A stretch of DNA of 5,126 nucleotides from Ignavibacteria bacterium (GTDB lineage: Bacteria > Bacteroidota > Ignavibacteria > Ignavibacteriales > Ignavibacteriaceae): contig JAUSIA010000435.1 in NCBI GenBank assembly GCA_030648225.1, forward strand, positions 1 through 5,126, in the 5' to 3' direction. Under the pieces are notes generated by a model. It was not told the DNA's origin. It was given only the letters and a program-made list of their open reading frames with translations, and did no database searches. The stretch's first letter is position 1. Every line of letters begins with the position of its first letter. Shown here one piece after another: positions 1 to 5,126 of the stretch. A program made the translations under genes and the position numbers.

Positions 1-1
1 A

Positions 2-544
2 TTATTAGTTCTTATTCTGGTAGTGATTGTTAAAGAATCTTTATTCAGGTTTGTACTAAGAGTGGGGAAATCTGTTGAGAGTACTGTAGTAAAAACTGAT
101 GCGTGGCATCACCGCAGCGATGCAATAACTTCTGCATTTGCATTTATAGGTATAAGTATAGCTTTGATAGGTGGAAAAGGTTATGAAATGGCAGATGACT
201 GGGCAGCACTTTGTGCCTCGGGTGTAATTATTTTTAATGCTAATAAGCTTGGCTTAATTGGTTTAAGGGAAATAATGGACGCAGCACCTCCGGGAGAAAT
301 TCTGGAAAAGGTTAAAGAACTTGGTTTATCTGTCGAGGGAGTTTTATCGCTTGATAAATGTTTTATAAGAAAAATGGGATTGGATTTTTTTGTAGATCTT
401 CATGTAATTATTGATGGAAAAATCTCTGTTTATGAAGGACACGAAATAGCACATAAGGTTAAAAATAAAATTATCACAGAATTCCCGCGCATCAGCGATG
501 TATTGGTTCATATAGAACCTAATGATAATTTAAATTTTAAGTAA
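2..544 (+). CDS. Cation diffusion facilitator (CDF) family metal transporter, C-terminal part
   Basis: This is the 3' part of a CDF transporter, an inner-membrane antiporter that moves divalent metals (Zn, Fe, Mn, Co or Cd) out of the cytoplasm in exchange for protons. The frame is open from base 2 (LLVLILVVIVKESLFRF), so the gene starts outside the window; a GTG at 23 lies inside the fourth membrane segment and is not the start. The visible part begins at the end of TM4 with the family's 'VKE-LFR' loop. TM5 follows with the metal-site motif HxxxD (WHHRSDA; His codon 107-109, Asp codon 119-121), then TM6 after 'ADDWAAL'. The 'REIMDAAP' linker leads into the cytoplasmic dimerisation domain, which ends in the typical 'VLVHIEP'. 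The TM2 metal site is not visible, so metal specificity cannot be told. The domain order and C-terminus are normal. The stop is TAA, and 86 bp separate it from the next start. Confidence 0.93.
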   Translation, partial: LLVLILVVIVKESLFRFVLRVGKSVESTVVKTDAWHHRSDAITSAFAFIGISIALIGGKGYEMADDWAALCASGVIIFNANKLGLIGLREIMDAAPPGEILEKVKELGLSVEGVLSLDKCFIRKMGLDFFVDLHVIIDGKISVYEGHEIAHKVKNKIITEFPRISDVLVHIEPNDNLNFK

Positions 545-620
545 TATTATTCTTCCCCTGTCACTTTTCTGATTAAACGCATACTTAATCTTTCAAATAT
601 TTCTATTCAATATTTTAGAA

Positions 621-626
621 AGAGGG
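621..626 (+). promoter_or_regulatory. Ribosome binding site of the broken secreted-repeat gene
   Basis: A purine-rich AGAGGG, within AGAAAGAGGG, ends 4 bases before the ATG at 631. That ATG opens a clear signal peptide. The site supports 631 as the ancestral start, although most of the mature protein is now encoded in another frame. The rest of the 545-630 gap is AT-rich, and I see no clear terminator or promoter in it. Confidence 0.6.
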
Positions 627-630
627 TAAT

Positions 631-1532
631 ATGGAAAACCGTTTTTATACACTTGTAATTTTTTCAATTCTTCTGCTGACATCCTTAATTTTATTTTTAC
701 AAGCGATGACGGACAAACATGGACCTCTCGCAATTCAGGAATATTTATGGGACTTAACGGAATATTTTTTCTTGATTCAAATATTGGTTGTGCTGTTAGT
801 GATGTTGGAACTATTTTCTTTACAACAAACGGAGGAATTTCCTGGACAAGTCAGCCATGCGGTTCACCAAATACACTTAATGAAGTCTGTTTTATTCACC
901 AGGGGAAAGGCTGGACTGTTGGTGATAATGGTACAATAGTTATGTATGATAATTCAACCATTCCTGTTGAACTTAGTTCATTTACGGCATTGGTAATGAG
1001 TAATGCAGTTAGTTTAACATGGAGTACAGCTACAGAAACAAATAACCAGGGTTTTGAAGTTCAAAGAAAATCTGTGAATGAAAATAATGAATGGAAACAA
1101 ATTGATTTTGTTCAGGGGAAAGGAAGTACAACAGAGTTAACTAATTATTCATTTGAGGATAAAAATCTTTTACCGGGAAGATATCTCTACCGTTTAAAGC
1201 AATTAGATTTTGATGGAAGTTTTGAATACTATGAGTTAAACTCAGAAGTAATAATAGAAGCACCAAACACATTTTCTCTGAATCAGAATTATCCCAATCC
1301 TTTTAATCCGACAACAAATATTTCTTTCAATATACCTGAATCTGGTAATGTAAATTTAAAAGTCTATAACGTTTTAGGAAATGAAGTAGCAACTTTATTT
1401 AATAATGAATTAAATGCCGGTAATCACAATGTGATCTTTAATGCAATTGATTTTAGCAGCAGCGTTTATTATTACAGGGTAGAAGTTGAAGGAAAATTTA
1501 TTGAAACAAAACAGATGATTCTTCTTAAATAA
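631..1532 (+). pseudogene. Frameshifted secreted protein: YCF48/BNR-like repeats with T9SS type A sorting domain
   Basis: This reads as one gene broken into two frames. Frame 1 from ATG 631 gives a signal peptide (MENRFYTLVIFSILLLTSLILFLQA), then unrelated residues. From about base 690 the family resemblance moves to the frame of 747-1532. There 'IFTSDDGQTWTSRNSG', upstream of the ATG at 747, matches the next repeat 'IFFTTNGGISWTSQ', so 747 is not a natural start. The frame then holds YCF48/BNR-like propeller repeats, a 'PVELSSFTA' linker, an Fn3-like module with TATETNNQGFEVQR and YRLKQLDFDG, and a T9SS sorting domain. The intact protein would cross the inner membrane by Sec and the outer membrane by T9SS. 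The signal peptide runs straight into the middle of a repeat, so a deletion that shifted the frame is more likely than a single-base slip. A sequencing or assembly error is possible. The family is sure; the broken state is likely. Confidence 0.8.
1272..1529 (+). other. T9SS type A C-terminal sorting domain
   Basis: This encodes the last 86 residues of the secreted-repeat protein. It starts with FSLNQNYPNPFNPTT, continues with the beta-strand pattern 'VNLKVYNVLGNEVATLFNNELNAGNHNVIFNA', and ends in 'YYYRVEVEGKFIETKQMILLK'. It is a textbook sorting signal of the Ignavibacteria/Bacteroidota type. In intact proteins it directs export through the type IX outer-membrane translocon and is then usually removed. 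The common 'LaSGiYfYRL' segment reads 'FSSSVYYYRV' here, a mild variant. The domain is uninterrupted and shows no decay of its own. Confidence 0.92.
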
Positions 1533-1541
1533 TTTTGAGAT

Positions 1542-1597
1542 AATTCATCCCTGGTACCAACCTTATAGTGCCCACTATAAAATTCCAGGGATGGATT
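1542..1597 (+). terminator. Nested inverted repeat after the T9SS gene, probable Rho-independent terminator
   Basis: The outer arms CATCCCTGG (1546-1554) and CCAGGGATG (1585-1593) pair perfectly. With one G-T wobble the stem extends to 1542-1554/1585-1597. Inside lies a second perfect stem, TTATAGTG (1563-1570) and CACTATAA (1573-1580), with only CC between the arms. The structure starts 9 bases after the TAA stop. The bases after it are T-rich (TTTCTCATTTTT) but not a clean T-run. Termination is the simplest role. The two-level symmetry would also fit a small mobile or dispersed palindromic element. Confidence 0.6.
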
Positions 1598-1692
1598 TCT
1601 CATTTTTACCTGCTTTATAAAAATGGGGAAATACCAATAGCTTTTTTTCAGCAATTATTCTATTTTCAATTAAATTCAAAATTCAATTATGA

Positions 1693-1987
1693 TTATTTGC
1701 TTTAACTTTATCCTCCAAAATCGGTTTCATTTCTCGACTCTTAGTTTTTATTTACATCATTCTTTTTACAAATCTCGATCCTTCAAATTTTAAGGTAACT
1801 TATACTGCAGCTATAGCTGCTTTAATGGCAATCTGGTGGCTGACAGAAGCAAAGATTGAAAATTTCAGATATGGCGAAGGCTGGTTTTGCAATCAATATT
1901 GTGAGCATTATTTTAGTAAGCCTTCTCGTTTATTTGTTAGGTAGTATTTTATTTAATTTGGGTTCATTTCCCGATTGGCCGGATTGA
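1693..1987 (+). pseudogene. Remnant of a DASS/SLC13-type anion:sodium symporter with its middle deleted
   Basis: Two pieces of one transporter family survive in different frames. The N-terminal piece (codons in phase with 1771) reads SKIGFISRLLVFIYIILF, then NLDPSNFKVTYTAAIAALMAIWWLTEA, the first membrane region of DASS carriers. The next residues are normally 'IPI' plus more membrane helices. Here the frame instead runs into unrelated codons near 1851. The C-terminal piece, in phase with ATG 1871, reads KISDMAKAGFAINIVSIILVSLLVYLLGSILFNLGSFPDWPD and stop; this is the usual last helix and end of the family. Members are about 450-520 residues long, so roughly 400 residues, including all substrate-site regions, are missing. 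The N-terminal frame has no ATG start and is closed by TGA at 1690, so the start is also lost. Intact carriers import sulfate or dicarboxylates with sodium; this one cannot function. The family call rests on remembered sequence patterns. Confidence 0.75.
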
Positions 1988-2027
1988 AAGATTGAAATTG
2001 AAAGATTAAAAGATTACAAGATTGAAA
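1982..2027 (+). repeat. Degenerate GATTGAAA octamer tandem array
   Basis: Six units lie head to tail: GATTGAAA (1982), GATTGAAA (1990), a short TTGAAA (1998), GATTAAAA (2004), GATTACAA (2012) and GATTGAAA (2020). The first unit supplies the TGA that ends the symporter remnant. The last runs into GAAA just before the next gene's ATG. A further exact GATTGAAA sits at 1854-1861, on the deletion scar of the remnant. The likely nature is a simple repeat grown by slippage; there are no spacers. Confidence 0.8.
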
Positions 2028-2036
2028 GAAATTATT

Positions 2037-2342
2037 ATGATTATTTATAGTGTTACAATATATGTTAATAAAGATGTTGAGTCTGAATGGCTTGACTGGA
2101 TGAAGAAAATACATATTCAGGATGTAATAGATACAGGTCATTTCAATTCTTATAAGATTTATAAAGTTATCGTTCCTTCACATTCACCGGATGAAACTGC
2201 TTATTGTATTCAGTATGATTGCAAATCAATGGAGGATTACACACTTTATCTTGAAAAGCATGCATCTCGCCTTCAAAGAGAGCACACCATAAAATTTCAG
2301 AATAAAGTTAAAGCAGCGCGGGCTGTTATGGAAGAGATTTGA
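2037..2342 (+). CDS. DUF4286 family small protein
   Basis: A protein of 101 residues when started at ATG 2037. The frame also allows a TTG at 2022, but that lies inside the octamer array. The ATG gives the family's usual N-terminus 'MIIYSVTIYV' and has a purine-rich GAAAGAAA just upstream, which decides the start. The sequence follows the DUF4286 pattern: a first beta strand, 'ESEWLDWMKKIHIQDVIDTGHF', a middle strand pair with 'YCIQYDCKSMEDYTLYLEKHASRLQREHTIKF', and a closing helix ending 'ARAVMEEI'. It has no signal peptide or membrane segment, so it should be cytoplasmic. The length and strand-helix pattern suggest a small alpha/beta fold of the dimeric ferredoxin-like (ABM-like) type; that is inference. 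The molecular function of the family is not known to me. It stands alone, between a decayed transporter and a peptidase, and the neighbours do not help define its role. Confidence 0.85.
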   Translation: MIIYSVTIYVNKDVESEWLDWMKKIHIQDVIDTGHFNSYKIYKVIVPSHSPDETAYCIQYDCKSMEDYTLYLEKHASRLQREHTIKFQNKVKAARAVMEEI

Positions 2343-2346
2343 ACTT

Positions 2347-2422
2347 AATTGCTAAATTGTTCTATTGCTAAATTGCTGTTGAAATAATTTTCTTTTCATA
2401 ACAATTAAACAATAAAACAATT
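2347..2422. repeat. AT-rich direct and inverted repeats between the DUF4286 gene and the peptidase gene
   Basis: ATTGCTAAATTG occurs exactly twice (2348-2359 and 2364-2375) at a 16-base period, with a related ATTGTTCTATTG overlapping the two. Bases 2402-2422, of the form CAATT-AAA-CAAT-AAAA-CAATT, are an imperfect reverse complement of 2347-2367 (16 of 21 positions match). The segment could fold into a weak long hairpin after the DUF4286 stop at 2342, followed by T-runs at 2421-2427 and 2433-2440. It may act as a weak terminator or be simple-sequence drift; no gene fits in it. Confidence 0.6.
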
Positions 2423-2444
2423 TTTTTGAAAATTTTTTTTTAAG

Positions 2445-4877
2445 ATGAAATATATCTTACAGACTTTTATAATATTTTTTCTCCTTCCTGCAAAGCTGCT
2501 TGCTCAGGCTGATACGGTCTCTTTTTTAAATTCTGAAACTAGAAATTACGATCAGAAACATATTAAGCTTTCTCTCTCTTTTGATTTTAATGAAGAGAAA
2601 GTGATTGGCAATTGTGAATTTTCTTTCTCACCTCTTGTTAATGATTTTAATGAGCTTGTTCTCCACGCAAAAACGATGAAGGTAAGTTCTGTAAAAATTT
2701 CTGGCAAAGTTCTTCAATTCAACCAGGATGATAAACATCTTTTTGTTAAGATGGATAAAACTTATTCACCTGATGATTCAATAACTGTTTCTATAGATTA
2801 TATAGCTTATCCTGCAAGAGGACTCTATTTTTTCAAACCGACAAAAGAAATTCCCGAAATACCATATCAGATCTGGACGCAGGGGGAAGGTGAGAATAAC
2901 AGGTTTTGGTATCCTGCATACGATATGCCCGATGATAAATTAACTTCTGAAGTTTTAATAACTGTTCCCTCAAATCTTATTGCAATTTCAAACGGCATTC
3001 TTCAAAATGTTAAAGAAGAAGGAAGCGACAAGACTTTTTACTGGAAAATGAATAAGCCATATTCCAACTATCTTACGACTGTAATTGTTGGAGATTATAT
3101 TACTGTAACTGAAGAAGTAAGAGGTACAAAATTAGAATATAATATCCCATCGGAGTGGGTTGATAAAAAAGATCTCTTTTATGGAAGAACCCCACAGATG
3201 ATTAATTTCTTTTCAGATTATATGTCTCCTTATCCTTATGAAAGATATGCTCAGACAACTGTTCAGGATTTTGAGTGGGGAGGTGTTGAAAATATTACAG
3301 CAACAACTTTGAACCGAAGAATATTGCATGATGAAAATGCAGTCCCTAATTACAGTGCTGATGGTTTAATTTCTCACGAGCTTGCTCACCAATGGTTTGG
3401 TGACTACCTGACATGCAAAACGTGGGGTCATATCTGGCTTAATGAAGGTTTTGCTACTTATTTTACAGATCTCTGGTATGAAAATGAATTTGGTAGGGAT
3501 GAATTCAGGTATCAAAGGTACTTGTCAAACACAGAATATTTTGATATTGAACTAAAAGCTGAACCGTTAGATTCAGTAAAACTTAAAGAATCCGAATTCA
3601 TTCCTGCCGAATTAAGTGGTGATAAAGCTTATGAAAGAGGGGCTGCAATTCTTAATATGCTTCGTTTTATTCTTGGTGATTATGAATTTCAAAAGGCGAT
3701 AAAGTATTATGTGAATAAATATAAAAATCAAAATGTTACTACTGAAGATTTAAGAATTACATTTGAAGAATCAAGCGGAAAAGATTTAAAGAAATTTTTT
3801 CATCAATGGATATATGGTGCAGGTTTTCCGGAGTTCAAAGTTGATTATTCATGGAATGAATCAGAAAAAAAGGTGGTTCTTAATGTTAAACAAACACAGG
3901 AATTATTTCCTGCAGTTGGAATTTTTGAAACACCCGTTTTAATTGAAATTGTTGCAGGAAAACAGCTAATTCAGGATACAATTCAAATTGCAGGCAAAGA
4001 AAACAGTTTCACTTTTAATATTGAACAAAAACCTGATCTCGTAATGTTCAATAAATATGAATGGATACTTTGTAAAGTTGATTTTAAGAAAAATTTTGAA
4101 GAATTATCTTACCAGTTACAGTATGATGATGATGTGGTGGGAAGGATCTGTGCAGCGAAAGAACTTGTAGAGTTCGGAGAGAAATCTATTCCGGTTTTGA
4201 ACCGGACAATTAAAAGAGAACTGCATTATGGTGTTCAGGTAGTTGTGGTAGAATCATTGAAAGAGATAGGCGGAGATAATGTTCTTGAATCTCTATTATT
4301 GGCTTGTGATGATGAAGATGCAAGAGTACGTGAAGCAGCGATAAAATCTCTCTCAATTTTTACTTATGAAAAGGTGAATGATAAACTTCTGGAGAAACTT
4401 GAAAGTGATGATAACTATTATGTTAAAGGGGCAGCATTATATTCAATCGGTGCTGTTAAGCATCCTGATGCAAAAAAAATCTTAACAGATGCCCTTAAAA
4501 TGGATTCTCACATGAATATAATCCGCAGGGGAATCTTTGAAGGTTTTCAAAAACTTGGTGATCCTTCAATTTTATCTCTTATTCAAGAATACACACAATA
4601 TAAATACAGCTATGGTGAAATGCATCTTCTTGATATTACAGCGCTCGATTGTGCGAAATCTTTTGCAGAAACAAATTATGAAGAAGTTGTAGAAGTAATC
4701 TCATCCGCACTTAATAATCCTTATTTCAGGACAAGAATCCATGCTGCAAAATTATTAGCAGAACTTGGAGCTAAGGAAAAGCTGAAAGTTCTGATTAGGC
4801 TTTATGAAGAAGAGAGAAGAGATGTTGTTAAAGAACAATTGAAGCCCGTAATTGAAAAGCTCAAATCATTAAACTGA
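2445..4877 (+). CDS. Secreted M1 family zinc aminopeptidase with C-terminal HEAT repeats
   Basis: An intact 810-residue M1 (gluzincin) metallopeptidase, which removes N-terminal amino acids from peptides. Residues 1-22 form a signal peptide with cleavage near LLA-QA, so the enzyme should be periplasmic or outer-membrane facing; no T9SS domain is seen. Domains in order: N-terminal beta domain (about 25-225); catalytic domain with GGVEN (279-283, the GAMEN exopeptidase motif), HELAH (311-315), the third zinc ligand E334 in 'WLNEGFATYF' 18 residues on, and the catalytic tyrosine Y396 in 'YERGA'; a beta linker (about 462-545); and helical HEAT-type repeats (about 557-808) such as 'ARVREAAIKSL' and 'TRIHAAKLLAELG'. 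All catalytic residues are present, so it should be active. The ATG at 2445 is chosen because it opens the signal peptide; the leader before it is T-rich with only a weak AAG in place of a Shine-Dalgarno. The gene begins 102 bp after the DUF4286 stop and probably has its own transcript. Substrate range cannot be read from sequence. Confidence 0.95.
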   Translation: MKYILQTFIIFFLLPAKLLAQADTVSFLNSETRNYDQKHIKLSLSFDFNEEKVIGNCEFSFSPLVNDFNELVLHAKTMKVSSVKISGKVLQFNQDDKHLFVKMDKTYSPDDSITVSIDYIAYPARGLYFFKPTKEIPEIPYQIWTQGEGENNRFWYPAYDMPDDKLTSEVLITVPSNLIAISNGILQNVKEEGSDKTFYWKMNKPYSNYLTTVIVGDYITVTEEVRGTKLEYNIPSEWVDKKDLFYGRTPQMINFFSDYMSPYPYERYAQTTVQDFEWGGVENITATTLNRRILHDENAVPNYSADGLISHELAHQWFGDYLTCKTWGHIWLNEGFATYFTDLWYENEFGRDEFRYQRYLSNTEYFDIELKAEPLDSVKLKESEFIPAELSGDKAYERGAAILNMLRFILGDYEFQKAIKYYVNKYKNQNVTTEDLRITFEESSGKDLKKFFHQWIYGAGFPEFKVDYSWNESEKKVVLNVKQTQELFPAVGIFETPVLIEIVAGKQLIQDTIQIAGKENSFTFNIEQKPDLVMFNKYEWILCKVDFKKNFEELSYQLQYDDDVVGRICAAKELVEFGEKSIPVLNRTIKRELHYGVQVVVVESLKEIGGDNVLESLLLACDDEDARVREAAIKSLSIFTYEKVNDKLLEKLESDDNYYVKGAALYSIGAVKHPDAKKILTDALKMDSHMNIIRRGIFEGFQKLGDPSILSLIQEYTQYKYSYGEMHLLDITALDCAKSFAETNYEEVVEVISSALNNPYFRTRIHAAKLLAELGAKEKLKVLIRLYEEERRDVVKEQLKPVIEKLKSLN

Positions 4878-4915
4878 AATTTCTTTTAAACCTTTTTGTT
4901 TTTACACACATCCTA

Positions 4916-4939
4916 AATAGAGGGAATTTTTTCTCTATT
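4916..4939 (+). terminator. Possible weak hairpin after the peptidase gene
   Basis: AATAGAG (4916-4922) and CTCTATT (4933-4939) pair perfectly. The stem can extend inward through two G-T wobbles and two A-T pairs towards the T6 run. It lies about 40 bases after the peptidase stop. There is no T-run after the stem, only AT-rich sequence, so termination is uncertain. It could instead lie in the 5' leader of the next gene. Confidence 0.35.
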
Positions 4940-4982
4940 ATAAAATTTGTATTATTTATATCATTAGTTCATAAATCAATCA

Positions 4983-4989
4983 AGGAGGT
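4983..4989 (+). promoter_or_regulatory. Strong Shine-Dalgarno site
   Basis: AGGAGGT sits 3 bases before the ATG at 4993, with the AGGAGG core 4 bases away; this is close but workable spacing. It is by far the best match to the anti-Shine-Dalgarno sequence in the window. It fixes the start of the last gene and suggests efficient translation. Confidence 0.8.
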
Positions 4990-4992
4990 ATC

Positions 4993-5126
4993 ATGTTAAA
5001 GAAAATAGGAATTATTTTATTTTTTATTGTTCCTTTAGCTGTTATAGCAATTTTAGCATTCTCAAATATTGATGTAAATCATAATACTTCAGCTCCATCT
5101 AAAATAAAAATTGAAAACTTCACTCT
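4993..5126 (+). CDS. Exported or membrane-anchored protein of unknown function, N-terminal part
   Basis: Only the first 44 complete codons are in the window. They read MLKKIGIILFFIVPLAVIAI, then LAFSNIDVNHNTSAPSKIKIENFT. Two lysines are followed by about 20 hydrophobic residues and then a polar stretch, which fits an uncleaved N-terminal anchor or a signal peptide. No lipoprotein cysteine is present in this part. The part seen is too short to name a family, and I do not recognise it. The start is certain because of the strong Shine-Dalgarno site. It lies 115 bp after the peptidase stop, with a possible hairpin between them, so it may be transcribed separately. Confidence 0.8.
   Translation, partial: MLKKIGIILFFIVPLAVIAILAFSNIDVNHNTSAPSKIKIENFT

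Noticed and set aside
688..702. Programmed -1 frameshift joining the signal peptide to the repeat domain
   Set aside because: No X-XXY-YYZ slippery heptamer is in the right phase, and I see no obvious downstream stimulatory stem. The join falls in the middle of a repeat, which fits deletion better.
631..939. A free-standing 102-residue protein from ATG 631
   Set aside because: Only the first 20-25 residues look real, as a signal peptide. The rest overlaps clear repeat-protein coding in another frame and has no family resemblance.
1472..1654. Minus-strand open frame of 60 codons
   Set aside because: It overlaps the end of the T9SS domain and runs through the palindrome. It has no ribosome site or recognisable motif and is a shadow.
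1871..1987. Independent small membrane protein from ATG 1871
   Set aside because: The 38-residue product matches the C-terminal end of DASS symporters, and the resemblance continues upstream of the ATG. A remnant explains it better, though translation of the fragment cannot be excluded.
1982..2027. CRISPR-like or iteron origin array
   Set aside because: The units are 8 bases, contiguous and degenerate, without spacers. No cas or replication gene is nearby.
1953..2141. Minus-strand open frame of 62 codons
   Set aside because: It runs across the octamer array and the DUF4286 gene in antisense, with a composition typical of reversed AT-rich coding sequence.
4885..4980. Bacteroidota-type promoter (TTTG / TAnnTTTG) before the last gene
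   Set aside because: TTTTTG and TAAAATTTG occur, but the -7 element has one extra base and the spacing does not fit. The AT-rich background makes such matches common.

Overview
The window is an AT-rich stretch of bacterial chromosome with every recognisable gene on the + strand. The lineage suggested is Bacteroidota/Ignavibacteriota (FCB group). The strongest clue is a type IX secretion C-terminal sorting domain with the motif NYPNPFNPTT, in the 'PVELSSFTA ... YRLKQLDFDG ... NYPNPFNP' arrangement typical of Ignavibacteria. A DUF4286-type small protein, AT-rich leaders with weak Shine-Dalgarno sites, and a periplasmic M1 peptidase carrying HEAT repeats fit the same group. This assignment comes from recognising families, not from a database search.

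Layout: (1) 2-544, the 3' part of a cation diffusion facilitator (CDF) metal transporter. (2) 631-1532, a broken gene for a secreted protein with YCF48/BNR-like repeats and a T9SS sorting domain. Its signal peptide is in one frame and the rest of the protein in another. (3) 1542-1597, a nested inverted repeat, probably the terminator. (4) about 1693-1987, the remains of a DASS/SLC13 anion:sodium symporter: only its N-terminal about 50 residues and C-terminal about 43 residues survive, in different frames. (5) 1982-2027, a degenerate GATTGAAA octamer array. (6) 2037-2342, an intact DUF4286-like protein. (7) 2347-2422, AT-rich direct and inverted repeats. (8) 2445-4877, a full-length secreted M1 zinc aminopeptidase with a C-terminal HEAT-repeat domain and all catalytic motifs. 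(9) 4993-5126, the start of an exported or membrane-anchored protein behind a strong Shine-Dalgarno site, cut off by the window end.

The intact genes look like separate housekeeping or envelope functions (metal export, peptide breakdown) and not one pathway; gaps of about 85-115 bp and repeats separate them. The most notable feature is decay: two neighbouring genes have each lost their middle while keeping both ends out of frame, and short repeats lie at or beside one of the scars. I see no convincing new defence, CRISPR or mobile system here.
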